Positions 33,056-43,341 of a stretch of 64,000 nucleotides of DNA are shown here, in pieces. The notes under the pieces were generated by a model that was not told where the DNA came from, did not search any database, and saw only the letters and a program-made list of their open reading frames with translations. Source of the DNA: UBA7672 sp038326205 (GTDB taxonomy: Bacteria > Pseudomonadota > Alphaproteobacteria > Caulobacterales > Hyphomonadaceae); the NCBI GenBank assembly GCA_038326205.1, contig JBBQJV010000010.1, forward strand, positions 1 through 64,000, in the 5' to 3' direction. Positions within the stretch are counted from its first letter, which is position 1. Each line of letters begins with the position of its first letter. The position numbers and the translations under genes were made by a program.

Positions 33056-33140
33056 CTTTGGCGTAGCTGCTAATCCAGTGAAGTTGGCTCTCGTTACCTG
33101 GAGCAGTGCTGCTATGCTCAGCGCCGGGAAACGGGAGTAT

Positions 33141-33668
33141 ATGATGCAGGTGAAGCTGGTTCTGGGCGTGGCGATTGCTGTTGGCTTCGCGGGGTGCGCG
33201 CCGCAGGACAAGGTGGCCGAAGCGCCGGCGGCGGTGGCTGCTCCCGAACAGGCAGTGACTCCGGAAACCTCAGCCGAACCACTTGACCCGTTCGTTGTGA
33301 TGATCGGGGCTGAGCGCTGGACGGTGATCCTCGACAAGGCGCTCGATGGTGCTCGCGAGGCGCCGACGCCGGCTGGCGCTGCGGACCGCACCGATCTGTA
33401 TCGGGCTGATGCGGCGTTGAAGCGCGGGGCCGCGATGTTGATCGAGGTACGTAATGATGTCTGCGGCAAGGGGCTGGTAACGGTTGCGGCGTGCGAGTTG
33501 CCGGAGTGGCCGGCCTGGACGCGCGATCTGCCGACGGGAGACACACCGATCGCCGAGATCGATAAGCGCAGCGACTGGCTCAGCAGCGTGATGGCGCCGT
33601 TCACGGATGCAGCGTGTGAGTCCGGGCGGAAGACTTCGGGCGAAGACATGTTCTGTTCGGTGGAATAG
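33141..33668 (+). CDS. Lipoprotein with conserved cysteine pairs
   Basis: 175 residues from 33141. Lipoprotein signal VLGVAIAVGFAG-C. The mature part has a Pro/Ala/Glu-rich linker, then a compact domain with four cysteines (NDVCGKG, VAACELPEWPAW, DAACESG and MFCSVE at the C-terminus), which probably form two disulfides. No family recognised. A ribosome site (GGGAG) is four to nine bases ahead of the ATG. Confidence 0.65.
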   Translation: MMQVKLVLGVAIAVGFAGCAPQDKVAEAPAAVAAPEQAVTPETSAEPLDPFVVMIGAERWTVILDKALDGAREAPTPAGAADRTDLYRADAALKRGAAMLIEVRNDVCGKGLVTVAACELPEWPAWTRDLPTGDTPIAEIDKRSDWLSSVMAPFTDAACESGRKTSGEDMFCSVE

Positions 33669-33803
33669 GCGCGGTGGGCCGATCTCAGGCGCGGATGCGC
33701 TAAGGTGGGGCGAGCGAGTTGCGAATAGCGAATGGGGTGGCCCGCGTGCGTGGGCGCGCAGACGCGCGTGCTGGTCACAATGAGGCTGAACAGCCCCTCC
33801 GCC

Positions 33804-34247
33804 TCATGGTGAGCAGCGCGGCAGAGCCGCGCGCCCGTCGAACCATGGGCGACGAGGTCGGTTTTGCGGATGCTGTAGCGCGCAGAGATCTTCGACGTAA
33901 GCATCGACGACGCGGTTCATGTTGCGGAAGGCCTCGGCGTAGTGAGTGAGGCGTTCCTGCGTGTTTGACCAGATTTTGGCCGACGCGATGATGTGCAGGC
34001 CGGCGAGGTTTGGCGGCCAGCCGAGACGGCGGTAGGCTTGCCGAAAGAGGGTCTGATCGAGTTTCGCCTCCGCGTGGGCGAGCATCAGGGCGAAGTGGTC
34101 GTGGACCTGTTTGCCGATGGAATCAGCGCGCATGCCTTTGTTGCCGCTGCTCATCGCGAAGATGATCTGCGCCCAGAAGCTGGCGAGTAGGCCCATCAAA
34201 GATGGGACGTCCCGCAGCAGCCACAGAGGGAAGCTCTGGCGTTTCAT
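33804..34247 (-). CDS. Small protein with an N-terminal membrane segment
   Basis: 147 residues from the ATG at 34247. One hydrophobic stretch near the start (FPLWLLRDVPSLMGLLASFWAQIIFAM) is followed by a cytoplasmic-looking helical, charged domain (HDHFALMLAHAEAKLDQTLFRQAYRRLGW). No signal or family. The frame is open for 77 codons upstream but without a good start. Located downstream of metG on the same strand. Confidence 0.55.
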   Translation of the reverse strand: MKRQSFPLWLLRDVPSLMGLLASFWAQIIFAMSSGNKGMRADSIGKQVHDHFALMLAHAEAKLDQTLFRQAYRRLGWPPNLAGLHIIASAKIWSNTQERLTHYAEAFRNMNRVVDAYVEDLCALQHPQNRPRRPWFDGRAALPRCSP

Positions 34248-34517
34248 GGGTGCGACTATAAGTGCGCTGGAGGGCCGGCCGATTTGCGCAACGCCGATCC
34301 GCCGAAAATTTCGGGCAAGTGTTTGAAGTCTGGCGCGAGACTTTTTTCCGTTTCCGCAGAGCCTGCACGGCGGTCTTCCAACAGGAGGGCGCGTAACTCT
34401 TGGTGTGTGGAACGCCAGGCGTCTGCCCGGCCATAGCTGCGGAGCAACGAATTGCAGGAACGATCGCCCCGCTGACACGGCGCGCTGCCGGGCAGGGCCC
34501 GGCGGTTCGTTTGGCTA

Positions 34518-36248
34518 TCAGCCGCCGCCGAAGCGGGCGGTCCAGTCGGCGACTTGTGTGTCTTCGATCTTGGTGAAGAGTTGCGGGGGCACGTTTATGG
34601 GCATGTTGACCGGGAGTGCGTTGAGCAGGGCGGCGTAATCGCTGGTGGTGAGCTTTGACAGGTCGAGGCTGCGGCGGTCTTCGGGTACGCCGAGCGCCCC
34701 GAGGATTTTCCTTGCGGTTTCGGGGATGATCGGCTGGGCGATGATGCCGAAAAGCGCGACGAGGTTGAGGCCGGTGCGGATGCCGACGGCAGCCTGATCG
34801 ACGCTGTTCTTGTAGGCGGTCCACGGGGCGGCCTTGGTGATGTATTCATTGCCGGCGGCCCAGATGGCGCGGGTTTCGGCGGCGGCCTTGCGGAATTCCA
34901 TCGCCTCGTAATAGCCGATGAGGGCGGGCAGGCGTGTCGCCAGCTCGTTGGCCATCCAGGCTTCGTGTTCGGCGGGTGCGCCGCCATCGGGCACTTTCGA
35001 CTCGAATTTCGCGGCGGCATATTTCGTGATGCGATTCACGAAATTGCCGAGCACATCGTTGAGGTCCGAGTTCACGCAGGCCTTGAATGACTCCCACGTG
35101 AAGGCCGTGTCCGAGCTCTCCGGCGCATTGGCCATGAGATACCAGCGCCAGTAATCGCCGGGCAGGATTTCGAGCGCCTTGTCCATGAAGACGCCACGCT
35201 TCTGGCTGGTGGAGAACTTGCCGCCATACCAGTTGAGCCAGTTGAAGGCCTTCAGTTTGTCGACAAGCTTCCACGGTTCTTTCGAACCGAGGATGGTGGC
35301 GGGGAAGCTGACAGTGTGGAAGGCGACGTTGTCCTTGCCCATGAACTCGACATAGGTGACGTCGTCGGCGCCCTTGTCGGTGCGCCACCAGCGCTGCCAC
35401 GCGAGCGGGTCGCCTTTGGCTTCGGCCCATTCGACGGTCGAGCCGATGTATTCGATGGGGGCATCGAACCAGACGTAGAACACCTTGTTCTCGAAGCCGG
35501 GGCGCGGCGCGCCGTTGCGCGTGACGGGGACGCCCCATGCAAGGTCGCGCGTGATCGAGCGGTCGATCAGGCCTTCGTCCAGCCATTTGTAGGCGATGGA
35601 CGTGGTGAGATTCGGCCAGTTGTCGGCGCGGGCATCGACGAAGGCGCGGACTTTGTCCTGCAGTTTCGATTGCAGCAGATAGAGATGCCGCGTGTCGCGG
35701 ACCTCGACATTGCGCGAGCCAGAAACGGACGAGTATGGGTTGATGAGTTCGATCGGGTCGAGCAGCGTCCCGCAATTGTCGCACTGGTCGCCACGCGCTT
35801 TTTCGTAGCCGCAATTGGGGCAGGTGCCTTCGACATAGCGGTCGGGCAAGAAGCGCTTGTCGTCGACGGAATAGATCTGGTTCGATGTGCGCTCGTCGAT
35901 CAGGTCGTTGTCTTCGAGGACGTCGGCGAAGTGCTGCGTCAGTTCGCGGTTGGGGCGGCTGGACGAGCGGCCGAAATGGTCGAACGAGAGCGAGAAGCCC
36001 GCGCCGACCGTCTTCTGGATGTCGTGCTGTTCGGCGCAGTAGTCGGCAACGCTCTGGCCTGCCTCGATGGCCGCGAGTTCGGCGGGCGTGCCGTGCTCGT
36101 CGGTGGCGCAAATGAAGAGGACCTCATGCCCCGCCGCGCGGCAGTAACGCGCGTAGACGTCGGCGGGCAGCATCGAGCCGACAAGGTTGCCGAGATGCTT
36201 GACGCCGTTGATGTACGGCAGGGCGGAGGTGATGAGGATTCTGGCCAT
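34518..36248 (-). CDS. metG: Methionyl-tRNA synthetase
   Basis: 576 residues. ATP site ALPYINGVKHLGNLVGSM has HLGN where HIGH is typical; the KMSKS loop is KFSTSQKRGVF. The zinc knuckle is GTCPNCGYEKARGDQCDNCG. GSRNVEVRDTRHLYL, FYVWFDAPIEYIGST and the C-terminal helical anticodon domain are intact. It is essential and complete. The start lies 116 bases from the divergent small split gene. Confidence 0.98.
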   Translation of the reverse strand: MARILITSALPYINGVKHLGNLVGSMLPADVYARYCRAAGHEVLFICATDEHGTPAELAAIEAGQSVADYCAEQHDIQKTVGAGFSLSFDHFGRSSSRPNRELTQHFADVLEDNDLIDERTSNQIYSVDDKRFLPDRYVEGTCPNCGYEKARGDQCDNCGTLLDPIELINPYSSVSGSRNVEVRDTRHLYLLQSKLQDKVRAFVDARADNWPNLTTSIAYKWLDEGLIDRSITRDLAWGVPVTRNGAPRPGFENKVFYVWFDAPIEYIGSTVEWAEAKGDPLAWQRWWRTDKGADDVTYVEFMGKDNVAFHTVSFPATILGSKEPWKLVDKLKAFNWLNWYGGKFSTSQKRGVFMDKALEILPGDYWRWYLMANAPESSDTAFTWESFKACVNSDLNDVLGNFVNRITKYAAAKFESKVPDGGAPAEHEAWMANELATRLPALIGYYEAMEFRKAAAETRAIWAAGNEYITKAAPWTAYKNSVDQAAVGIRTGLNLVALFGIIAQPIIPETARKILGALGVPEDRRSLDLSKLTTSDYAALLNALPVNMPINVPPQLFTKIEDTQVADWTARFGGG

Positions 36249-36363
36249 GGCCGCGATGTAGCGTCAGGCGGGGCGGAAGGCCAGAGTGTATGGGGACCTC
36301 GCTCGGAGTTGGTTGTTCTGCTAATCCAAACCAGCGCCTTTGGGGGCGGGAGCACAGATCGAC

Positions 36364-36798
36364 ATGCCTGCAACAGCGGAACAGCTGAACGACGCCTACA
36401 CTTATTGCGTCGATTTTGCTCGGACGATGCTTGAGGACAGCGGCCGGTTTATTCCCTTCGGAACCAAGATTGATGCGGCCGGGAAGCTTGTCGCTGTTGG
36501 AGGGTGGAATGGCGAAGAACATCCAAAGTCGGTAGAGATCTATACGCTGCTCATCGAAGCGTGAGGGGCAAAAATGAAAGCCGGACAAGCGCTGGCGATG
36601 GCGGTCGCAGTGGATGTGAATATCCCCAATCAGTACGCGGCTCCCTTTCGAGATGGTCTGCGCATCACGCTTGAAGCGCAGGACTACGCCCGATTTATCT
36701 ACGTGCCATATCATCTGACTGACCCAGACGCTTCCGGCGCCAGCAAGGGCGTAGAGTTCTTCGAGCCAATTTCTGTTGAGATTGGGCCATCCCACTAA
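36364..36798 (+). pseudogene. Single-domain protein split by an in-frame TGA with a possible restart
   Basis: Residues 1-66 (ATG 36364) read as the first half of a small alpha/beta protein, DSGRFIPFGTKIDAAGKLVAVGG; the frame then has TGA at 36562-36564 and continues GAKMKAGQALAMAVAVDVNI to 36798, ending ITLEAQDYARFIYVPYHL. The two halves look like one protein of about 144 residues: a strand pair, then a helix and a strand with a PY motif. The TGA overlaps GAGGGG, which is six bases from the ATG at 36574, so the second half could be translated by reinitiation and the gene may still make a two-chain product. The start lies 116 bases from the divergent metG. Confidence 0.65.
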
Positions 36799-36810
36799 TG
36801 CAAGCGGCGA

Positions 36811-37509
36811 TTATCCGATCGCAGTGACCTGCACCGCCGCGTGGTAACGCATGACCGAGAAGCCGATATAGCGGTAGGTGATCTTCTTCTCGGCGACGAT
36901 CTCCTGCCAGGCCTTGAACTCGTGTTCGCGCCAGTTCGGGTAATTGTAGTATTCGTCGAACATGATGATCGTGCCGGGACGCATGCGGTCGGCGAGTAGG
37001 TCGAGCACGTACTTGCTCGACTCGTAGGCGTCGCAGTCGATGTTGATGAAGCTGACCGGGCTGGGGTTCGCTTTCAGGAAGCCGGGCAGGGTGGCGTCGA
37101 ACCAGCCCTTGTGCAGCGTGACGTTGGACGGGACTTTCGGCAGCTTGCCCTGCTGGGTGAAGCGGCCCTTCTGTTCGAACGTGCCGGTCCAGTCGCCGGG
37201 CAGGCCTTCGAAACTGTCGAAGCCGTGGACGGTGCGGGGCTCGGCGTTCTTGGCGATGATGCGGGTGGAGACGCCGCCGGCGACGCCGAACTCCAGGATC
37301 ATGCCGTTGAGCTTGGCTTCCTTCTCGCGCTTCATGCAGAGCTCGATCAAGGGGCGGCGGCCATTGACCAGCATCGCTTCCTTGATGTGAGCCTCGATGT
37401 AGTCGACCGTGTCCTTCTTCGCCCGCACGCGCAGGTCGAGGTACATGTCGTTGAGAAAGTACTTGTGAATCAGCCGGCTGTAGGCGCGGCCGAGAATACG
37501 CTTGTCCAT
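36811..37509 (-). CDS. TylF/MycF-like O-methyltransferase
   Basis: 232 residues from the ATG at 37509. SAM site GMILEFGVAGGVSTRIIAKN, then HGFDSFEGLPGDWTGTFEQKGRF, and the metal-binding acid set INIDCDAYESSKYVLDLLADRM and IIMFDEYYNYPNWREHE. Related enzymes methylate sugars on macrolides or polysaccharides. No nearby glycosyltransferase genes suggest a target here. Confidence 0.87.
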   Translation of the reverse strand: MDKRILGRAYSRLIHKYFLNDMYLDLRVRAKKDTVDYIEAHIKEAMLVNGRRPLIELCMKREKEAKLNGMILEFGVAGGVSTRIIAKNAEPRTVHGFDSFEGLPGDWTGTFEQKGRFTQQGKLPKVPSNVTLHKGWFDATLPGFLKANPSPVSFINIDCDAYESSKYVLDLLADRMRPGTIIMFDEYYNYPNWREHEFKAWQEIVAEKKITYRYIGFSVMRYHAAVQVTAIG

Positions 37510-37602
37510 GATATTTCCGCTGTTTCCGGCCCGCTTTTGCCGGGCTTGTAACACGCGAGGGCTATCGCGCCAGCGCCGCGATGGAAAAGCGCGTGGGGGA
37601 GA

Positions 37603-38001
37603 TCAGCCGAGGCGGGCGCCGGGGGAGGCGACGCGCAGGACGACAGAACGTGCGATCATGGTTTCGCCCGACAGCGCGATCGCTGATGAGGGGACCACAA
37701 CGGCCTTGAGGCCTTTGGACCGCAGGGCGGTTGCGACGGTCTGGGCGCGATCGCCATCGGCGGCGGCCCGCACGACAATCCCCTTTGCGCCGCAGGCACG
37801 GGCATCTGCGGCGATCCTGACTATCGTGGAATCGGAGAAAGAGCTCAACTCCGCCGAGTTGGGGGCGAAGTAGACGGTCGATTCGTATGCGGGGCAGGCT
37901 CCGGACTTGCCAGCAGGCGTCTGGGCCGACGCAGCGTCGTAGGCACAGCCGGCGAGGCCGATGGCAAATGCGCCTAAAGTCATTGCGGTGAGACGTTGCA
38001 T
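37603..38001 (-). CDS. Lipoprotein with short OmpA-like domain
   Basis: 132 residues with lipobox AIGLAG-C. After the linker, the pattern VYFAPNSAELSSFSDSTIVRIAADARACGAKGIVVRAAADGDRAQTVATALRSKGL resembles an OmpA peptidoglycan-binding domain but with its NxxLSxxRA motif absent, so peptidoglycan binding is uncertain. Two cysteines (ACPAY and RACGAK) may pair. No operon partner. Confidence 0.6.
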   Translation of the reverse strand: MQRLTAMTLGAFAIGLAGCAYDAASAQTPAGKSGACPAYESTVYFAPNSAELSSFSDSTIVRIAADARACGAKGIVVRAAADGDRAQTVATALRSKGLKAVVVPSSAIALSGETMIARSVVLRVASPGARLG

Positions 38002-38197
38002 GTAAGCCCTCCAGATCCAGTTCCCTAACGGCCCGGAACTGAGTCTAGTTCCATGAAGGGCGTCCGATTGGCCGGAACCGGGCGGATTGTGGCGGGGCGG
38101 GGGTCATTTCTGGTCGTTTGACCGCTTGCGCGGGAGCGTTCGGGCGCCTATTCCCTCGCGGCGGACACGCGTGCTCAGATTGGCGCGCAAGCCTGAC

Positions 38198-38272
38198 GCC
38201 GGATTAGCTCAGCGGTAGAGCAGCGGTTTTGTAAACCGAAGGTCGGGGGTTCAATCCCCTCATCCGGCACCA
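38198..38272 (+). tRNA. tRNA-Thr (anticodon TGT)
   Basis: 75 bases with a perfect acceptor stem (GCCGGAT 38198-38204 with ATCCGGC 38262-38268), D-arm sequence TTAGCTCAGCGGTAGAG, anticodon loop TTTGTAA (anticodon TGT) and T-arm GGGGGTTCAATCCCC. Discriminator A at 38269 and an encoded CCA end at 38270-38272. Confidence 0.97.
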
Positions 38273-38427
38273 GCGTATTTCGTTTACGGCGATCCGTAGA
38301 CGGACTGCAAACTACGAAACTCACTCTTTTTCAGCAGCTTGCCTGTTGCGGCGTCTTCCATACGCACCGTCTTGCGTTAGGGTGAGCACGCACAGGGGAA
38401 TACGGGTTGGGGATCAGGAGGGACTAG

Positions 38428-41400
38428 GTGAGGTCGAACAGGATCTTGCGCGCCATGGCGGTTGCGACCGCGGGCGTGCTTTCTGCGGTTGTGCTTGTCG
38501 GCTGCGGCCAGTCGGGCAGCGGTACTGACGCCGCTATCGTCTTGGGCAAAGACCAGGGTCCTCAGCTCGAAACCCGGCAGGCGAATTCGGCGCGCGCGAC
38601 CGGATCTGGCGAGTTCGAGTTCGTCCGTTACACGATCGACGTCACCAAGGACCTGCCGCGGGCCTGTCTCGCCTTCTCGTCCAGCCTAAACCCCGCGACC
38701 GACTATCGACCGTTTGTGGACATGGGAGACGGTCCACAGATTGCGCTATCGGTCGAAGGTTCCAGTCTCTGCCTCGGCGGCCTGAAGTTCGGCGATGACC
38801 GCAACATCAAGATTCGCTCCGGCCTGACGGCCACGGACGGCCGCACTCTGGCTTTCGACGAAGACGTCGCGATATCGTTCGGTGATCGTCCCTCCTATGT
38901 CGGCTTCAAGGGCGACGGCGTGATCCTGCCGCGCATCGATGCGGACGGCCTCGCGCTGGAGACGGTGAACGTCGAGAAGGTGAAGGTCACGATCTCGCGT
39001 ATTACGGACCGCGCGCTGGCGTTCAAGACCATCACGCAGGGCTATTCGCACAGCCAGGGCGGCTGGGGCTATATGGACTATGGTTCGGATGTTGGCGACG
39101 TCGCCGAGGAGTTGTGGACCGGCGAGATTAATACGCCGGGATCGGCTAACTCATCCAAGACGACGGTATTCCCGATTGCGAAAGCCATCCCGCGCCTGCA
39201 GCCGGGCGCTTATTTCGTCGAACTCGACCAGCTCGATGGGGCCGATAAGGTTCCGGACAATGCGGCGCACGCCAAGCGCTGGCTTGTGATCACCGATCTC
39301 GCGCTTACAACCTACACCGGCAATGAGGGCATGTCGGCGACGGTGCGATCGCTGCAGTCGGCCAAGGCGGTTTCTGGCGTGAAGCTTGAGCTGATCGCGC
39401 GCAACAACGAAATCCTCGCGCGCGGCGATTCAGACAATTCCGGCCGCGTGAACTTCTCCGGTCCAATCATGAGTGGAGCGGGTAATGTCGCCCCGCGCAT
39501 GCTGATGGCGTATGCGCCCAATGGTGACTTCGCGATCCTCGACCTTGATCGCACGCCGGTCGATCTGAGCGAACGCGACATTGGCGGACGCTCGCCGGCG
39601 CAGGCCGCTGATGCGTTCGTTTACACTGAGCGTGGCGTCTATCGTCCGGGCGAGTCCGTACAGATCACTGCGCTGATCCGCGATGCGGCCGCGATCGCGC
39701 TGAGCAATCGTGCGGGCTCCGTCGTGGTGTTCGGCCCGAACGGGTTGGAAGCCGGACGCCTACGCTTCACGGATACGAAGCAGTTCAACGGCGCTGTGAC
39801 CTACGCCTTTCCCGTGCCGCGTGCGGCGGCGCGTGGAACATGGCGCATCTCGACGGAAGTCGACGGTGTCGGCGTCGTGGGCAGCGAGACGTTCTCGGTC
39901 GAGGACTTCGTACCTCAGCGCATCGCGCTCGAGGTCAAAGCCGACGACAAGGCGCCAATGAAGGCGAACGAGACGCGCCCGATCACGGCCAATGTGCGTT
40001 TCCTCTATGGCGCGCCGGGTGCAGACCTGCCGGTGGAAGGCAATGCCCGCATCGAGCCCGACAACAATCCGTTCCCCGAGCTGAAAGGCTTCACTTTCGG
40101 GCGGCATGACGAGAACTTCCGCGAGTCGACCTTCGATCTCGCGACGGCCACGACGGATGGCTCGGGCAGAGCGATAATCTCGCTCGATCCACGTGCGGCT
40201 CAGGAATCCAACTCGTCGCGTCCGCTGCGCTTGCGGGCAGTGATCTCGGCAATCGAGCCGGGCGGGCGTGCGGTGCGGGATGATGTTCGTGTCGCGTATC
40301 GTCCGTCAGATCGCTATGTTGGGATCAAGCCGGCCTTCGACGACCAGTCTTCGAAAGAGGGCGACTCGGCGAGCTTTGATGTCGCGTCGGTGGATCGCAA
40401 TGGCGTTCTCAAGGCGGCCAACATCAACTGGCGTCTCGTCCGTATCGACTGGAAATATGACTGGTACCGCGAAGATGGCGGCGCATGGCAGTGGCGGCAA
40501 TCGCGCCGTGTTGTCGAAATCGAAAGCGGTCGCCTTGCGATGGCCGACGGCAAGACCGGTACGCTGAAGACGCGTCAGCTCGACTATGGCGACTTTGAAA
40601 TCTACCTGACCGAAGAAGCAAATGGCGGCGAAGCTTCCTACGCGTTCTGGTCCGGCTGGGGAGGGCAACCGCAGGATGGCGTCGAGGCGCCGGATCGCGT
40701 GCGCGTTCAGGTTCCAGATTCGCTTCCCGCCATCGGTGGCGACGTCGATGTCACGATCATGCCGCCCTATTCAGGTGAAGCGGAAATCGTTGTCGCGTCC
40801 GAAAATGTCATCACCACCCGTTCGGTGAAGGTCGAGGCAAACAAGGGCGCGCATATCAAGCTGCCGGTCACCAAGGAGTGGGGCGCAGGCGTCTATATCA
40901 TGGCGACGGTCTATACGCCGCGCGATGCCGCCAAGACGCCGAAACCGCGACGCGCCGTTGGCGTCGCTCACGTTGCGGTCGATGTCAGCCCGCGCACGTT
41001 CAAGCTCGATATTGCGGCGCCGCCTGTCCAAAGGCCGAACAGCAAGATGACGGTGAACATCACGGCCGGTGGACCGAATGATAATGGCTATGTCCAGCTG
41101 GCTGCTGTCGATGAAGGCATCTTGCTTCTGACCGGTTTCAAAACGCCGGACCCCGCCGCATACTTCTTCGGCAAGCGTCGTCTCGGCGTGGAACTGCGCG
41201 ACGATTACGGCCGACTGCTCGATCCCAACCAGGGCGCCGCGGGCAACATCCGTCAGGGCGGCGACCAGATTGGCGGCGCTGGACTTACTGTTGTGCCGAC
41301 GGAATCGGTGGTGCTGATGTCGGCGCCAGTGAAACTGAATGGCGGCAAGGCGACGGTGACGCTCGACGTGCCGGCGTTCAATGGTGAGCTGCGGCTGATG

Positions 41401-43332
41401 GCCGTGGCGTGGTCCAACTCGGGTGTTGGCTCTGCATCGAAACCGGTGACGGTGCGCGATCAGGTTCCGGCCCTGCTGGCCCTGCCTCGCTTCCTGTCGC
41501 CGGGAGATACGGCTACGGCGACACTGACGCTGGACAACGTTGAAGGTCAGGCAGGCGCCTACACAGCTGCGCTTCAGGCCGGTGCGCCGGTGCAGGCAAC
41601 GACGGGGCAGTTGGCGACGACGCTCGCCAAGGGACAGCGCGTCGATCTTGACGCTGGCTTCTCCTCGGCGGCGGAAGGCATTTCGACTGTTGCGTTCAAT
41701 CTCGCGGGGCCGGGCAACTATGCTGTCTCGCGATCCTACCAGATCCAGACACGTTCAGCCTGGCTGCCCGCAAGCAACGTGGTTCGCACAACGATTCAGC
41801 CGGGGGCGACGTTCTCGACTGCTGCCGACGCGCTGTCCTCATTCGTGCCGGGGTCGTCCTATCTGCAGGTGTCGTTCTCGCCCATTCCGATGGACGCTGC
41901 GGCCCTGTTCGACTCGCTCGACCAGTATCCGTACGGGTGCACCGAGCAGATCACGAGCCGTGCGTTGCCGCTCCTGTATGCTTCGCAGATTGCGGCTCTC
42001 GCAGGACGCAAGACACCGGGTGACCTCAAGGGTCAGGTTCAGGAGGCGGTCAACACGCTGCTGAACCGGCAAGGTGCGGATGGCGCCTTTGGTCTGTGGC
42101 GCACGGGTGACGGGCTTTCCAGCCCGTGGCTTGGTGCCTATGCGACGGACTTCCTGTTCCGCGCGAAAGCGGCTGGCTATGTCGTCCCGGCTGCGGCGCT
42201 CGACAAGGCGTATGACTCGCTCGAGGAATTCGCCGTGCGGGAGTCGCGTTACTCATCGGGTTATGACTTCGAAGTTTATGAGAGCCGCTGGAGCAACGAT
42301 ACCGCCAAGGCGATGATGGACCGTTCGGTGGCCTACGCCGCCTACGTTCTGGCCAAGGCGCGTCGGATGGACAAGGCGCGTCTTCGCTATCTTCACGACG
42401 ACAAGCTGAACCAGATCGCGAGCCCGCTTGCGCGCGCGCAGATCGGCGCGGCGCTTTACATGATTGGCGACAACGCCCGTGCGAAGTCCGCTTTCGAGCG
42501 GGCGGAGCAGGCGCTCGGCTACACCAACACCGGCGACTACTACCAGACGCCGCGCCGCGATCTCGCGGGTATGCTGGCCGTGGCGCAGGAAGCCAAGCAA
42601 ACGACGTTGGTGACGCGCCTGTCGCAACGCGTGGCGCAGGACCTGCCCGAGCCGGATCGCCTCACGACGCAGGAGAAAGCCTTCCTCCTGCTCGCGGCGA
42701 ACGCATTGTCGGGTGGCCAAGCTGCGGTGAATGTCGTCGTGCAGGGTCAGGCCGACAGCAAGTCGGTTGGCGTCTATCGCATGACAGAAGCACAAGCAGC
42801 GAAACCACCGGTGTTCACGAACCGCGGCACGGGACAGCTATGGGTGACGGCGATTTCGCGTGGCTCGCCTGCCACGGCGCCGGCGCCGGCTTTCGATGGC
42901 ATGCTTGCCAACAAGCAGCTGTGGAGCCCGAGCGGTCAGTCCATCGACGGAACCAGCTTCCGTCAGGGTGATCGTGTCATCGTGGCGATCACCGTCGCCT
43001 CGACCGAAATGCGCACCACGCCGCTGGTGATCGCAGACTTGCTACCCGCAGGCTTCGAGATCGAAGCGGTGCTGCGTCCGGGCGATGCTGGCGCGAATGG
43101 GCCGTACCGGTTCCTCGGAGAGCTGGTGCAGCCTGATATCGCGGAGGCGCGTGACGATCGCTTTATCGCCTCGTTCAACCTCTACGATCAGAAGCGCATG
43201 ACGGTCGCTTACATGGTTCGCGTGGTGACGCCGGGTACGTTCACAATGCCGGGCGTGGTCGCGGAGCACATGTACAAGCCGGATACGTTCGCGCGGACTG
43301 TTTCGCGGACGATCACGGTGGCGAAGCGGTAA
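38428..43332 (+). CDS. Bacterial alpha-2-macroglobulin, thioester-containing lipoprotein
   Basis: 1634 residues, the usual size of YfhM/BaMG-type proteins that trap proteases at the cell envelope. Lipobox AVVLVG-C near residue 26 places it in the envelope. Repeated MG domains are followed by the thioester CTEQ in YPYGCTEQITSRALPLLYASQ (Cys about 1171), then the alpha-toroid (LRYLHDDKLNQIASPLARAQIGAALYMIGD) and C-terminal receptor-like domain (MTVAYMVRVVTPGTF). pbpC follows 75 bases downstream, as in many bacteria. Confidence 0.96.
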   Translation: MRSNRILRAMAVATAGVLSAVVLVGCGQSGSGTDAAIVLGKDQGPQLETRQANSARATGSGEFEFVRYTIDVTKDLPRACLAFSSSLNPATDYRPFVDMGDGPQIALSVEGSSLCLGGLKFGDDRNIKIRSGLTATDGRTLAFDEDVAISFGDRPSYVGFKGDGVILPRIDADGLALETVNVEKVKVTISRITDRALAFKTITQGYSHSQGGWGYMDYGSDVGDVAEELWTGEINTPGSANSSKTTVFPIAKAIPRLQPGAYFVELDQLDGADKVPDNAAHAKRWLVITDLALTTYTGNEGMSATVRSLQSAKAVSGVKLELIARNNEILARGDSDNSGRVNFSGPIMSGAGNVAPRMLMAYAPNGDFAILDLDRTPVDLSERDIGGRSPAQAADAFVYTERGVYRPGESVQITALIRDAAAIALSNRAGSVVVFGPNGLEAGRLRFTDTKQFNGAVTYAFPVPRAAARGTWRISTEVDGVGVVGSETFSVEDFVPQRIALEVKADDKAPMKANETRPITANVRFLYGAPGADLPVEGNARIEPDNNPFPELKGFTFGRHDENFRESTFDLATATTDGSGRAIISLDPRAAQESNSSRPLRLRAVISAIEPGGRAVRDDVRVAYRPSDRYVGIKPAFDDQSSKEGDSASFDVASVDRNGVLKAANINWRLVRIDWKYDWYREDGGAWQWRQSRRVVEIESGRLAMADGKTGTLKTRQLDYGDFEIYLTEEANGGEASYAFWSGWGGQPQDGVEAPDRVRVQVPDSLPAIGGDVDVTIMPPYSGEAEIVVASENVITTRSVKVEANKGAHIKLPVTKEWGAGVYIMATVYTPRDAAKTPKPRRAVGVAHVAVDVSPRTFKLDIAAPPVQRPNSKMTVNITAGGPNDNGYVQLAAVDEGILLLTGFKTPDPAAYFFGKRRLGVELRDDYGRLLDPNQGAAGNIRQGGDQIGGAGLTVVPTESVVLMSAPVKLNGGKATVTLDVPAFNGELRLMAVAWSNSGVGSASKPVTVRDQVPALLALPRFLSPGDTATATLTLDNVEGQAGAYTAALQAGAPVQATTGQLATTLAKGQRVDLDAGFSSAAEGISTVAFNLAGPGNYAVSRSYQIQTRSAWLPASNVVRTTIQPGATFSTAADALSSFVPGSSYLQVSFSPIPMDAAALFDSLDQYPYGCTEQITSRALPLLYASQIAALAGRKTPGDLKGQVQEAVNTLLNRQGADGAFGLWRTGDGLSSPWLGAYATDFLFRAKAAGYVVPAAALDKAYDSLEEFAVRESRYSSGYDFEVYESRWSNDTAKAMMDRSVAYAAYVLAKARRMDKARLRYLHDDKLNQIASPLARAQIGAALYMIGDNARAKSAFERAEQALGYTNTGDYYQTPRRDLAGMLAVAQEAKQTTLVTRLSQRVAQDLPEPDRLTTQEKAFLLLAANALSGGQAAVNVVVQGQADSKSVGVYRMTEAQAAKPPVFTNRGTGQLWVTAISRGSPATAPAPAFDGMLANKQLWSPSGQSIDGTSFRQGDRVIVAITVASTEMRTTPLVIADLLPAGFEIEAVLRPGDAGANGPYRFLGELVQPDIAEARDDRFIASFNLYDQKRMTVAYMVRVVTPGTFTMPGVVAEHMYKPDTFARTVSRTITVAKR

Positions 43333-43341
43333 GAACTGGAT

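Noticed and set aside
35316..36434. 372-codon plus-strand frame opposite metG
   Set aside because: Antisense to a complete methionyl-tRNA synthetase with all its motifs; no family features of its own.
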